Of a stretch of 64,000 nt of DNA, positions 51,097 through 58,835 are shown one piece after another. Origin of the DNA: Arthrobacter sp. ISL-48 (lineage in GTDB: Bacteria; Actinomycetota; Actinomycetes; Actinomycetales; Micrococcaceae); the NCBI RefSeq assembly GCF_018613805.1, contig NZ_JAGGPL010000018.1:248001-312000 (forward strand), written 5' to 3'. A program made the translations under genes and the position numbers. The notes under the pieces were generated by a model. That model made no database searches. It saw nothing but the letters and a program-made list of their open reading frames with translations, and was not told where the DNA came from. The stretch's first letter is position 1. Each line of letters opens with the position of its first letter.

Positions 51097-51849
51097 TTAC
51101 TTGTTGAGGATGGAATCGAGTGCGGCGCCCACGGCGCGCAGGTGTTCGGCCATGGCAGAGCTGGCAGCCTCGGCTGAGCCTGCCTCAATGGCCGCGAGGA
51201 TCTGCTGGTGTTCCACGTCAGAGGCGTGCTGCCTGTCCGCCACCATGTTCAGGGTCTCGGACTGGTAGGCCAGCGCGCTCCGTATATCCGCCACGACGCT
51301 GGCGAATACCTTGTTGCCGCTGGCGCGGGCGATGGTGGCGTGAAAGCTTGAGTCCAAGGCCACCCAGGATTCGGGGTCCGTTTCGGCGGACATGGCTTCC
51401 ACGATGTGCCGGAGTGTCTCCAGTTCTTCGCCGCTGCGGCGTTTTGCGGCCAGACCAGCCGCGGGTACCTCGATATGCGGGCGCGCTTCTGTAAGGTCCC
51501 GGGCGGAATACTGCCCCAACGTGAGGTCGTTGGCCACCTTATTGGCGACCACGAAGGTGCCCTTACCGGTCTTGGTGACGGTGAGGCCAAGCGCGGTGCA
51601 GGAACGGAGCGCTTCCCGGATAACCGAGCGGCTGACTCCGTACTGCTGTGCGAGCGTTGCCTCGGAGCTGAGCTTGCCCCCCACTGCTATCTGGCCGGAC
51701 TCAATGTCAGAGCGGATGGCGTTGAACACGGCTTCGGCAGCGCTGAGCCGAGCCAAGGGCTGGGCCTGCCCCTGCGCTGCGGGAGATGCAGCGGGCTGGG
51801 CGGCGGACTCTGCAGGCTGTCCTGCTGTCCTGCTGTCTGACAGGTTCAC
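51097..51849 (-). CDS. FadR-subfamily GntR regulator of the asparagine operon
   Basis: The protein has 250 residues with GTG at 51849. After a 30-residue Ala/Gln-rich leader, the winged HTH reads 'AVFNAIRSDIESGQIAVGGKLSSEATLAQQYGVSRSVIREALRSC' and an FCD ligand domain follows with 'SWVALDSSFHATIARASGN' and 'EHQQILAAIEAGSAEAASSAMAEHL'. It is the first gene of the operon, only 17 bases before the asparaginase, so it is made together with its targets and probably represses them. A promoter directly abuts its start, leaving no ribosome site. Confidence 0.9.
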   Translation of the reverse strand: MNLSDSRTAGQPAESAAQPAASPAAQGQAQPLARLSAAEAVFNAIRSDIESGQIAVGGKLSSEATLAQQYGVSRSVIREALRSCTALGLTVTKTGKGTFVVANKVANDLTLGQYSARDLTEARPHIEVPAAGLAAKRRSGEELETLRHIVEAMSAETDPESWVALDSSFHATIARASGNKVFASVVADIRSALAYQSETLNMVADRQHASDVEHQQILAAIEAGSAEAASSAMAEHLRAVGAALDSILNK

Positions 51850-51855
51850 GCTTAA

Positions 51856-51884
51856 AATATGGCACGGGTCACACGCCCTGTCAA
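51856..51884 (-). promoter_or_regulatory. Likely leaderless promoter of the asparagine operon
   Basis: On the minus strand TTGACA (51884-51879) and CATATT (51861-51856) are 17 bases apart. The -10 ends only six bases before the GTG at 51849, so transcription should start at or next to the start codon. No Shine-Dalgarno sequence precedes it. Confidence 0.65.
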
Positions 51885-51956
51885 TGTGTGCGGGTCATTC
51901 CTTCCGCCAGCACTGACCTGACCTTGTGACTGGCGAGTTACGACTATCGCCTGTGG

Positions 51957-52442
51957 TTACGTCGTGGATCGACTGGCCCGTGTCCGGATTACTGTCCCGA
52001 CCAGTGCGACAGCCACTGCCAGAAAGATTGTAGGGGCCGCACCGCCCGCAGGACTGAGCGCTCCGGTGAACACCTGCTTGCCCATCGCCATCATCTCCTG
52101 CAGGTTGCCTAACAGCACGCGTGTGCCCAATACGCTGCTGACCGCAGTGAATATCGCCGGCAACACCCACAGCAGGGCCAGGTTCACCAGCCACACCAGG
52201 GCGCGTACACCCGGGCGCAGCCCGCACCATGCGAGTGCGGCACCCACCAGCACTGCTGGGAACCATTGCCACAACGTAGTCACCAATGGGGGGACGCCAC
52301 CTATCCCGGCCACATGAGCGACGCCAGCGGCAATCCATGACACAAACGGGACCGCCGTGATGCCGACGCCAAGGGCCACCGGGCCCCTGGATCCTGCCGC
52401 GAGGAGCAACATAGCCACTACACCTCCGATGATGGCAGCCAC
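51957..52442 (-). CDS. Membrane protein, second gene of a coupled pair
   Basis: The protein has 161 residues with four to five hydrophobic segments ('MAAIIGGVVAMLLLAAGSRG', 'LVWLVNLALLWVLPAIFTAV', 'TIFLAVAVALVGTVI'). The GTG start shares its G with the TAG stop of the upstream gene (TAGTG). No family is recognised. Both genes together have about eight helices, so they may form one complex or be halves of a single membrane protein. Nothing nearby indicates a function. Confidence 0.65.
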   Translation of the reverse strand: MAAIIGGVVAMLLLAAGSRGPVALGVGITAVPFVSWIAAGVAHVAGIGGVPPLVTTLWQWFPAVLVGAALAWCGLRPGVRALVWLVNLALLWVLPAIFTAVSSVLGTRVLLGNLQEMMAMGKQVFTGALSPAGGAAPTIFLAVAVALVGTVIRTRASRSTT

Positions 52443-52960
52443 TACCCGGACAGCAGGCCGGCAACGTAGAGGCCCGACATCGGCCCGGCGGCCAGGCCGT
52501 TAGAGACCACGGTGAAAGCCTGAATCGTCGCAGCGACCTGCACCGCGAGCAAACCCGTAGCTGCGCACCATGTGGCGAGGTGGCGCCGCGCGGGGAACCA
52601 TCGCCGCACCGCCAGGCCGGCGGTCGCCGCGCCCGTCATCATGAGGGCGACCAATGTGGTGGCCTCGTACTGGCTCAGCGGCAAGAGCGCCAACGGCATT
52701 TGTCCAGGCGATACATCCGATCCCCAAAGGTTCTGCACTGGCAGCCGTGCTCCGGTGATCAGCCAAGGTGCCAAGCCAAGCAGTCCGGCGAGGAGCCCGA
52801 CCAAGAGTGCCATCATGATGTCTTTGCTGACTGGCCGGTTTGGTCCTTCGGAAGGACGCCCCGGCCGTTCCGTGGGTGTGTTCGGACGGCTTTCGACATT
52901 GCCGGCAACGCGATCCGTCGCAGGGGTCCTGGAATCCGCGTTGCCGTTTCGGTGACTCAC
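52442..52960 (-). CDS. Membrane protein with long polar N-terminus, first gene of a coupled pair
   Basis: The protein has 172 residues. About 45 polar, Pro/Arg/Asn-rich residues lead into four hydrophobic segments ('MMALLVGLLAGLLGLAPWLI', 'ATTLVALMMTGAATAGLAV', 'LATWCAATGLLAVQVAATI'). A GGAGCTCC site precedes the ATG at 52960. It overlaps the next gene through TAGTG. Function unknown. The disordered N-terminus would lie in the cytoplasm. Confidence 0.65.
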   Translation of the reverse strand: MSHRNGNADSRTPATDRVAGNVESRPNTPTERPGRPSEGPNRPVSKDIMMALLVGLLAGLLGLAPWLITGARLPVQNLWGSDVSPGQMPLALLPLSQYEATTLVALMMTGAATAGLAVRRWFPARRHLATWCAATGLLAVQVAATIQAFTVVSNGLAAGPMSGLYVAGLLSG

Positions 52961-53077
52961 GGGAGCTCCTTCAGTAAAAGGCGGAATGGCACCTCATCCA
53001 GGATCTCTGTGGACAAAGACTAGGGACGGGAAGTAAGGATCATACACCGACTGGATTAATAGGCCGGAAGTCCCTGG

Positions 53078-53377
53078 TTATCCCTCGCACTCTGTGCAGT
53101 ACTTCTTGCCGTCCTTTTCGCGGGCGAGCTGGCTTCGGTGGTGGACGAGGAAGCAGGACATGCACGTGAATTCGTCGGATTGGACCGGGACCATCTGGAC
53201 GAGCAGTTCCTCGGTCGAAAGGTCCGCCCCCGGCAGTACGAAGCTGTCGGCGAGATCGGCCTCGTCCACGTCGATGACGGCCCCTCGTGCCGCTGTCTTA
53301 TCTGTCTTCAGTTCGTCCAAGGTTTCGGTCGACTCATCCTCGGGCGTCAGGCGCGGAGCGTCGTAGTCGATGGACAT
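53078..53377 (-). CDS. DUF4193 family protein
   Basis: The protein has 99 residues. AAGGAA precedes the ATG at 53377. An acidic N-terminal half ('SIDYDAPRLTPEDESTETLDEL') is followed by a C-terminal zinc-ribbon-like part with 'FTCMSCFLVHHRSQLA' and 'YCTEC', that is two CxxC pairs. The family is common and conserved in Actinobacteria, and its role is unknown. A perfect 22-base palindrome lies 24 bases upstream of the start, implying tight control. Confidence 0.9.
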   Translation of the reverse strand: MSIDYDAPRLTPEDESTETLDELKTDKTAARGAVIDVDEADLADSFVLPGADLSTEELLVQMVPVQSDEFTCMSCFLVHHRSQLAREKDGKKYCTECEG

Positions 53378-53400
53378 CGCGATTCCTTCCTTGGGTCTCC

Positions 53401-53422
53401 ATCCTGCGAACGTTCGCAGGAT
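53401..53422. promoter_or_regulatory. 22-bp perfect palindrome upstream of the DUF4193 gene
   Basis: ATCCTGCGAAC at 53401-53411 is followed at once by its exact reverse complement GTTCGCAGGAT at 53412-53422. It lies 24 bases before the start codon. It resembles but does not match the LexA box (its GAAC and GTTC halves lack the four-base spacer). No T-run is adjacent, so an operator is more likely than a terminator. Confidence 0.6.
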
Positions 53423-53619
53423 CACTACTCCAACCGGGCACTAAGGGAAGATATTCCCGGAACCACGCAGCCTTCGGGAGGCCCAGCCACAGGCGCGAGC
53501 CGAGCAATGTCGGCAGGCACCGGCAGAGGGGCCTGCCGCCGTCCCATTCCCTGGCGCCCCTCTCTACCAGGGCTCGGATCAACGCTCCATCGACAGGCAG
53601 CAGGCGACACAGGTACCCG

Positions 53620-53979
53620 TCAACCCCCACCGCAGCCCCACCGGTAGGGGTTGTGGTCAGGGCCTCCCGAGCTGCGATGGTCGTAGCCCTGCTGCCACGC
53701 ACCCGCAACGGCGGAGACCAAGCCAGCCAACAACGGATAGTACGGGTGGTCAGGCCCGATGAAAATCATCTCTTCCTGCGCCCTGTCGACGACAACGCGG
53801 ATGTCGTTTTCCGTACCGGTTCCTCCGCTCTCTGGTAGCCCTTACGCCTGGCCTGCCGTGGTCCCACTGTCTGCGTCGCCTCCGGCTCCGGCAGCTGTGC
53901 CTCCACGGCTGCCCGGCCCTGAAGCAGCCGACACGGCCAAGGCCAGGGTCGGATTCCGACACCAATAAAATACGCCCAT
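53620..53979 (-). pseudogene. Reading frame with protein character broken by one in-frame TAA
   Basis: From ATG 53979 the minus strand encodes 45 residues (MGVFYWCRNPTLALAVSA, then a Gly/Thr/Ala-rich linker) and stops at TAA (53842-53844). The same frame continues for 74 residues with the linker composition unchanged ('GLPESGGTGTEND') and then a structured part 'IRVVVDRAQEEMIFIGPDHP' and 'YYPLLAGLVSAVAGAWQQGY', stopping at 53620. A low-complexity linker crossing the stop without change suggests a nonsense mutation in a real gene of about 119 codons. The alternative is two short ORFs. The flanks 53423-53619 and 53980-54125 show no other gene. Confidence 0.4.
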
Positions 53980-54125
53980 CAGGCCCTGTTGTTAAGGTTC
54001 CCCACAGGCCACCCGGGCCCTTGGCAATTAGGGCACACAATTGGGTCTTTTTGATCCCCCAGTGCTGGCCTACCGTGAAGACAGGAAGCGGCCCGTCCCG
54101 GGCGGCTGGAACACGGAGGATCCCC

Positions 54126-54410
54126 ATGACAACGCATGTCGCAGACTGCAGCGTGACCAATTGCTCCTTCAACGACCACTCTGAATGTAACGCGGCGGCC
54201 ATCACGGTGGGCGGCACCGAAGACCATGCCGCCTGCGCCACGTTCATCGATACCGGCGCGCACGGTGGCCTGACCAAAGTGCTGGCCGACGTCGGTGCCT
54301 GCCAACGCTCGGAATGCGTATACAACGACCACCTGATGTGCAACGCAGCCGAGGTGCACGTGGGTCCGGGTGCAGACAACGCCGACTGCCTTACCTACAC
54401 ACACTCGTAG
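54126..54410 (+). CDS. DUF1540-family cysteine-rich protein
   Basis: The protein has 94 residues. GGAGGA precedes the ATG. It contains two copies of the DUF1540 motif: 'DCSVTNCSFNDHSECNAAAI' and, later, 'ACQRSECVYNDHLMCNAAEV', each with three clustered Cys and a trailing Cys ('CATF', 'CLTY'). The layout suggests paired metal-binding or disulfide modules. The function of the family is unknown; related Firmicutes proteins are linked to spores, which do not apply here. Confidence 0.88.
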   Translation: MTTHVADCSVTNCSFNDHSECNAAAITVGGTEDHAACATFIDTGAHGGLTKVLADVGACQRSECVYNDHLMCNAAEVHVGPGADNADCLTYTHS

Positions 54411-54509
54411 GGGACTTACCAGACCGCGAGCGCGGGGCATTGCCGCAGATCTGCAAGGTGGTCGTCCTGCCGGGCGTGGAGGTTCTATGCAGTCGCAACC
54501 TTCACATCT

Positions 54510-57047
54510 CTAACCTTGCCTCTTCAAGCGAGTGCGTAAAGGGCCAAAAGCGCCCATGACCCGCGTGCACAATGCCCAGTACGCCACCCCGGCGGCGAGC
54601 GATGCTATCACCGCCAGCGCCGGACTGATCGGTGCCAGCGGTGGGTAGACGAGCCAGTGGACAAGGTAGGCGTAGAGGGAAGCGTTCGCCAGCAGCATAG
54701 CCAGCCGTCGGAGCCCCTTCGGCACCGGAACGCTAGGCAGCCAGATGAGCATCAGGATTCCGACGAGCAGTGTGCATTCCCTGTCCCAGTTCTCGAAGAA
54801 TCCTGGAACTGTAAGGGCTGCAAGGGCCGAGACGGCGCCGCGTTGTGCCACGTTCCGCGTCCGCGAGATAGCCCAGCCAAGCGCGAAGAGCCACAGGGCC
54901 GGCGCCGTGTGCGGCACGCCCGGATCGACCAGTTCGTAGCGGGTGAGCAGTCCCGCCCCGGTAAGGGCCAGGGGGAAGAGCAGCGGGAAGCGCCGCTCGG
55001 CGCGGTCCGCCCAGGGAACTGCCAGCAGGGCCGTCATTGCCACGAGAAGGTACGCGAGTACTTCGATAAACCAGAAATGCCATTGGGTGGTGACCGCTTC
55101 AGGGCCGATGATGGCGTTCAGGAGCAGAATGTTCGCCGGTGTGTAGTTGTCGGTGACCAGGCAGGCGGCCGCGATGAAGACCATGCTTGGGACCGCGATC
55201 CTGGCCAGGCTGGTCACTTGCCGTCTTAGGCGGGGGACGCGTTTGCCGGCGAGCTGGAAACGCGCGAAATTGTAACCGGCAAGCGCCATGAGGACGTGAG
55301 CCGTACCCTGCCAGTGGAAAAGCCCGACATGGGTGCTGACGATGCACACAATGGCGACGGCCCTCAGCACGATGCTGGTTTCAAGGGGAGCGAAGATCCG
55401 CCGACGTTTCCGGACCGGTCCAGGGAGGATCCGCGGTTCCAGTTCACGGACAGGAGTCACGTGCCAGTCCGCAGGGAGGTGGCCCAGTGCTTGCTCCAGC
55501 CTGACGGAGGCCGCTACGTAGGACAGGGAATCGCCTCCCAGCGACACAAAAGTATCCGTGTCTGCGATGTCCGCACGCTCCAGGACGTCTTCGAAAATCC
55601 GTCTGGCGCTGTCTACGTTGTGTGGGCCGACGGCAGCGGCTGTGCCCTGATCCGGGACCGGCTCCGCCTCGTCAGTCCGGGAAAGTGCCAGGACCGCCCG
55701 GTAGTCCAGCTTGCCGGTAGCCAGCCGCGGAAGGTGCTCGACGGCGTGAAGGTCGACGGCCGCCCTCGGCAACCCGAGCCCCTGGGCAAGGACCTTGCCC
55801 AGCAGTCGTGTGTCCTGCTCGCCTTCGACGGCGACGACGAGTCCCTGGTCCGTGCCGGCGGTTGCGGACTGGACGCCCATATCCGCGAGCATACGTTCGA
55901 CCTGGCCGAGGTCGACGCGCAGTCCCACGATCTTCAGGAACCGGCTGCGCCTGCCCACCACCTCAAAGACACCTGCGGGATGTTTCCGGGCGAGGTCGCC
56001 GGTGCGCAGTTCCTGGATACTTCTGCCCAGGGCGAGGTCCTCCGGGACTTCGGCGTACCCCAGCATGACGTTCGGTCCCGTGTAGATGAGCTCGCCGTGC
56101 TCAAGCCCGGGGACCGGATCAATGCGAAAATCCCCGCCGGGGACCGGTATTCCGATGGCCGCCGGTACGGTGGCTGCCAGCTCCGGTGGCAAGTAGGCCA
56201 TCCGGGCGGTAGCTTCCGTCTGGCCATACATGACGAAGAGTTCCCAGCCTCGCCGCTGCCCGAGCTCGGCATACCTTTGCACCATCTCCGGCGGGAGCCG
56301 GCCTCCGGCCTGCGTCACGTAGCGGAGGCTGGGCACCTCCATGTCGGCGAAGCCGGCGCGTTCCAGCAGTTCGAAGGTGTAGGGAACGGCGGCGAAAGCC
56401 GTGGCCTGGCAGTTGCGGAAGAGGTCCCAGAAGCATGGATCAACGACGGAAAGGCCCGAGAGCACCAGGCCGGCCCCACGGAGCAGGTGGCTGTTGATCA
56501 CCGAGAGGCCGTAGCAGTAGGAGATCGGCAGCGTGGTCGCCGCACGGTCATCCGGGCCTATATTCAGGTACTCGGCAATGGACTCGGCGTTGGACTGCAG
56601 GTTTTCGTGCGAGAGGCGAACGAGCTTTGGTGACCCCGTGGACCCCGACGTGCTGAGCAGCAAGGCCAGGTCCTGGTGCAGGACGTGCCGTGAACCGGCC
56701 CGACGTTCTTCGAAGCCGAGTTGTCCGTTTCCAGACCGCAGGACGACGTCGGGGTCATAAGCCGCTACAAGCGAGGCCAGGGCTGCTGGTTTGTCTTCCG
56801 GGACGAGGATCAGCGGGTGCCCCGAGGCCATTGCGGCCAGGTAGGCAACGAGGGAATCCACGTCGTTGGAAGCCGCCAGCGCAACGAGTCGTCGCCCCGT
56901 GCCGAGCCGGAGAGCGAAGGCGTCGACGCGCTCAGCGAGCTCCCGGTAGGTGAGCACCTGGTCGTCGGCAAGTATGGCGGGCTGGTCCCCGTACTTCGCA
57001 AGATCCGCGGCAAAGGAGATCCGGGGTAGATCAAGCTGCATGGTCAC
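54510..57047 (-). CDS. Adenylation-carrier-acyltransferase fusion (AMP ligase, PCP, AT3 membrane domain)
   Basis: The protein has 845 residues. Residues 1-455 form an AMP-forming adenylation domain: A3 'LLLSTSGSTGSPKLV' (129-143), A5 'MYGQTEAT', A7 'LRTGDLA', A8 'GRRSRFLKIVGLRVDL' and catalytic Lys446 in 'ATGKLDY'. Residues 478-540 are a carrier domain with the phosphopantetheine Ser507 in 'SLGGDSLSYVAA'. Residues 555-840 are a polytopic acyltransferase-3 (AT3) domain with the R-x10-H motif (R562...H573) and 'QWHFWFIEVLAYL'. So one chain could activate an acid, hold it as a thioester and transfer it at the membrane. GTG at 57047 or ATG at 57041 starts it. An iron-box-like site overlaps the promoter. 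The acid is unknown. Confidence 0.88.
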   Translation of the reverse strand: MTMQLDLPRISFAADLAKYGDQPAILADDQVLTYRELAERVDAFALRLGTGRRLVALAASNDVDSLVAYLAAMASGHPLILVPEDKPAALASLVAAYDPDVVLRSGNGQLGFEERRAGSRHVLHQDLALLLSTSGSTGSPKLVRLSHENLQSNAESIAEYLNIGPDDRAATTLPISYCYGLSVINSHLLRGAGLVLSGLSVVDPCFWDLFRNCQATAFAAVPYTFELLERAGFADMEVPSLRYVTQAGGRLPPEMVQRYAELGQRRGWELFVMYGQTEATARMAYLPPELAATVPAAIGIPVPGGDFRIDPVPGLEHGELIYTGPNVMLGYAEVPEDLALGRSIQELRTGDLARKHPAGVFEVVGRRSRFLKIVGLRVDLGQVERMLADMGVQSATAGTDQGLVVAVEGEQDTRLLGKVLAQGLGLPRAAVDLHAVEHLPRLATGKLDYRAVLALSRTDEAEPVPDQGTAAAVGPHNVDSARRIFEDVLERADIADTDTFVSLGGDSLSYVAASVRLEQALGHLPADWHVTPVRELEPRILPGPVRKRRRIFAPLETSIVLRAVAIVCIVSTHVGLFHWQGTAHVLMALAGYNFARFQLAGKRVPRLRRQVTSLARIAVPSMVFIAAACLVTDNYTPANILLLNAIIGPEAVTTQWHFWFIEVLAYLLVAMTALLAVPWADRAERRFPLLFPLALTGAGLLTRYELVDPGVPHTAPALWLFALGWAISRTRNVAQRGAVSALAALTVPGFFENWDRECTLLVGILMLIWLPSVPVPKGLRRLAMLLANASLYAYLVHWLVYPPLAPISPALAVIASLAAGVAYWALCTRVMGAFGPLRTRLKRQG

Positions 57048-57059
57048 CCCGCGATGGTA

Positions 57060-57078
57060 TTAGTTAAGGCTTGCCTAA
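57060..57078. promoter_or_regulatory. Iron-box-like (DtxR/IdeR) site before the adenylation fusion gene
   Basis: The 19 bases TTAGTTAAGGCTTGCCTAA fit the DtxR/IdeR consensus TTAGGTTAGSCTAACCTAA at 15 of 19 positions including the centre. On the minus strand TAATAC directly follows it and could be the -10, 20 bases before the start codon. Binding would block the promoter when iron is high. Confidence 0.55.
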
Positions 57079-57235
57079 GTAAAACCAGCCCGGGAGATAT
57101 GACGACGCGTCGCAGGTCGTTCTTCCGGTAACTGGAGTGAAGCATGGACACGCTGACGCCAGCGGTACGTTCGTTCCGAATCGTCCGCTGGTCCCGTGCG
57201 TTTACTGGACGTAGACTGAGGATGAGAGACAAAGC

Positions 57236-57249
57236 GGCACGATCGTACC
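57236..57249. promoter_or_regulatory. GGCACGATCGTACC near-palindrome before hipB
   Basis: ACGATCGT flanked by GGC and ACC forms a 14-base near-perfect palindrome ending 15 bases before hipB. HipB-type proteins bind such short inverted sites at their own promoter. The upstream sequence 57079-57235 has no gene. Confidence 0.4.
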
Positions 57250-57263
57250 GAATTCGAGGATTC

Positions 57264-57530
57264 ATGGCAGCCGAGATCAGCGACCTCCTTGCGGCCGAGG
57301 TTCGTACCCGCCGGATGGCCCTGGGCCTCACCCAAGAGGACCTGGCCGCCTTGGCGGCCGTCTCCGAACGCTTTGTCCGGTTCGTTGAGCAGGGCAAGCC
57401 AAGCATTCAGCTGGATTCGCTGACCGCTGTACTTGAAACCCTGGGACTTGAGCTGCGCCTGGGCACCCGGACCAGCAAGGCCGCCAACGCGCTCACGGGC
57501 CGGGCCGGCGATCAGGAAGCCCCGGCGTGA
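57264..57530 (+). CDS. hipB: HipB-type antitoxin (Xre-family HTH)
   Basis: The protein has 88 residues. GAGGA precedes the ATG at 57264; the longer frame to 57144 is rejected. The Xre HTH reads 'LLAAEVRTRRMALGLTQEDLAALAAVSERFVRFVEQGKPSIQLDSLTAVLETLGLEL', the standard HipB core. A short flexible tail follows. The GTG of hipA overlaps its stop by four bases. It should bind HipA and repress the operon. Confidence 0.92.
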   Translation: MAAEISDLLAAEVRTRRMALGLTQEDLAALAAVSERFVRFVEQGKPSIQLDSLTAVLETLGLELRLGTRTSKAANALTGRAGDQEAPA

Positions 57531-58771
57531 AGCACCGGATCGCCGATATCTACAAGGCGGGCTTCCTGGCTGCCAGGCTCGAAAGGTACGACGGCGGCAC
57601 ACGGTTCACCTACCTGCCTGCGTACCTCGCGTCCGGGCGGCCCGCCGTCGCCAGTTCCCTGCCGCTGACCGCCGAACCCGTGCTGGCCGCAGCGGGCGCC
57701 GCGCCGCCCTACTTTACCGGGCTGCTGCCTGAGGGGCGCCGGCTCAACGCGCTGAGGCGATCCGTGAAGACGAGCGCGGACGATGACCTTTCGCTGCTGA
57801 TCGCGGCCGGCGGTAATCCGGTGGGCGATGTGCAGATCGTGGGCCACGGGGAACCCCTGGACCCGGACGAGCACGTGGTTGAGCTGGATCCGAAGCATGC
57901 CGTGGACTTCGACCAGTTGCTGGGGGATCCGGACCTGATCGACCCCGTTGCCTTGGCGGGCGTGCAGGACAAGCTGTCCGCGGGGATGATTTCCCTGCCG
58001 GTAGCGAGCGCGGGCAAGCGGTTCATCCTCAAACTCAACGCCCCCGAGTTCCCGCACGTGGTTGAGAACGAACTGGTCATGTTCCGGTACGCTGCGAGGC
58101 TGCGGATCCCGCTAAGCAGGGTCCGGCTGATCCGCGACGTCGCCGGCCGGCCGGGACTGCTGGTGGAACGCTTCGACCGGGTGCCGGTTGCGGGCAGCGG
58201 CACCGACGAAGTGCGGCGCCTTGCCGTGGAGGACGGCGCCCAGGTGCTCAAGCTGTACCCGGCGGACAAATACAACGTAGGGTTCGGGCAGGTCTGCCGT
58301 GCCCTGGCCGAGTACTGCTCCGCGCCCCTTCCGGCCCTTCGCAACCTCGCGCTCCAAGCTGTGTTCGCATGGTTGAGCGGGAACGGGGATCTGCATGCCA
58401 AGAACGTCTCCATGGTCCAGCAGCCGCACGGAGAGTGGTCCATCGCCCCGGTGTACGACATCCCCTCAACCGTCGTGTACGGCGATAAAACCCTCGCGCT
58501 GGCCTTGGCCGGGAAGCGCAGCGGGATCTCGCGCCGGCATTTTATGGGCTGGGCCGCAGAGCTGGGGCTCACTGAGCGGGCGGCGGCGCAGGTTGTGGAG
58601 CTGGCGCTCAAAGCGTCCGGGCCGCTGATCTCGGACCTGGAGAAGGGCACCGCGTTCGCCGGCGCGTTAAGGCCCGGCGGGAACGACGGCGGCGGCTCGC
58701 CGTTTCCGGATCTGGTCACCAGGGCGTGGGTCAAGGAGCTGCGGCACCGGCGGAGGTTGCTGGAGGGGTGA
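57527..58771 (+). CDS. hipA: HipA-type serine/threonine kinase toxin
   Basis: The protein has 414 residues from GTG 57527. HipA features are the N-subdomain 'YFTGLLPEGRRLNALRR', the autophosphorylation loop 'VQDKLSAGMIS' with Ser151, 'FILKLN' ATP-site Lys169, 'ENELVMFRYA', and the kinase catalytic loop 'GNGDLHAKNVSM' (Asp288, Asn293) with 'VYDIPST' (Asp311). All catalytic residues are present, so the toxin looks active. Homologs phosphorylate glutamyl-tRNA synthetase and induce dormancy. It is in tandem with hipB and followed by an unrelated gene. Confidence 0.93.
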   Translation: MKHRIADIYKAGFLAARLERYDGGTRFTYLPAYLASGRPAVASSLPLTAEPVLAAAGAAPPYFTGLLPEGRRLNALRRSVKTSADDDLSLLIAAGGNPVGDVQIVGHGEPLDPDEHVVELDPKHAVDFDQLLGDPDLIDPVALAGVQDKLSAGMISLPVASAGKRFILKLNAPEFPHVVENELVMFRYAARLRIPLSRVRLIRDVAGRPGLLVERFDRVPVAGSGTDEVRRLAVEDGAQVLKLYPADKYNVGFGQVCRALAEYCSAPLPALRNLALQAVFAWLSGNGDLHAKNVSMVQQPHGEWSIAPVYDIPSTVVYGDKTLALALAGKRSGISRRHFMGWAAELGLTERAAAQVVELALKASGPLISDLEKGTAFAGALRPGGNDGGGSPFPDLVTRAWVKELRHRRRLLEG

Positions 58772-58835
58772 GGCGAAAAGGCTACGTGCAATGCTGGCCG
58801 GGTGCCGCCGTCGTTCGTTGCCCTCCTGGGTAAAT

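Noticed and set aside
53401..53422. LexA (SOS) box
   Set aside because: The actinobacterial box needs TCGAAC-N4-GTTCGA; here the halves abut with no spacer and the flanks differ.
53334..53708. Minus-strand 124-residue frame upstream of the DUF4193 gene
   Set aside because: It runs through the 22-bp palindrome and the start of the DUF4193 gene and has an erratic composition; the adjacent frame at 53620-53979 is more protein-like.
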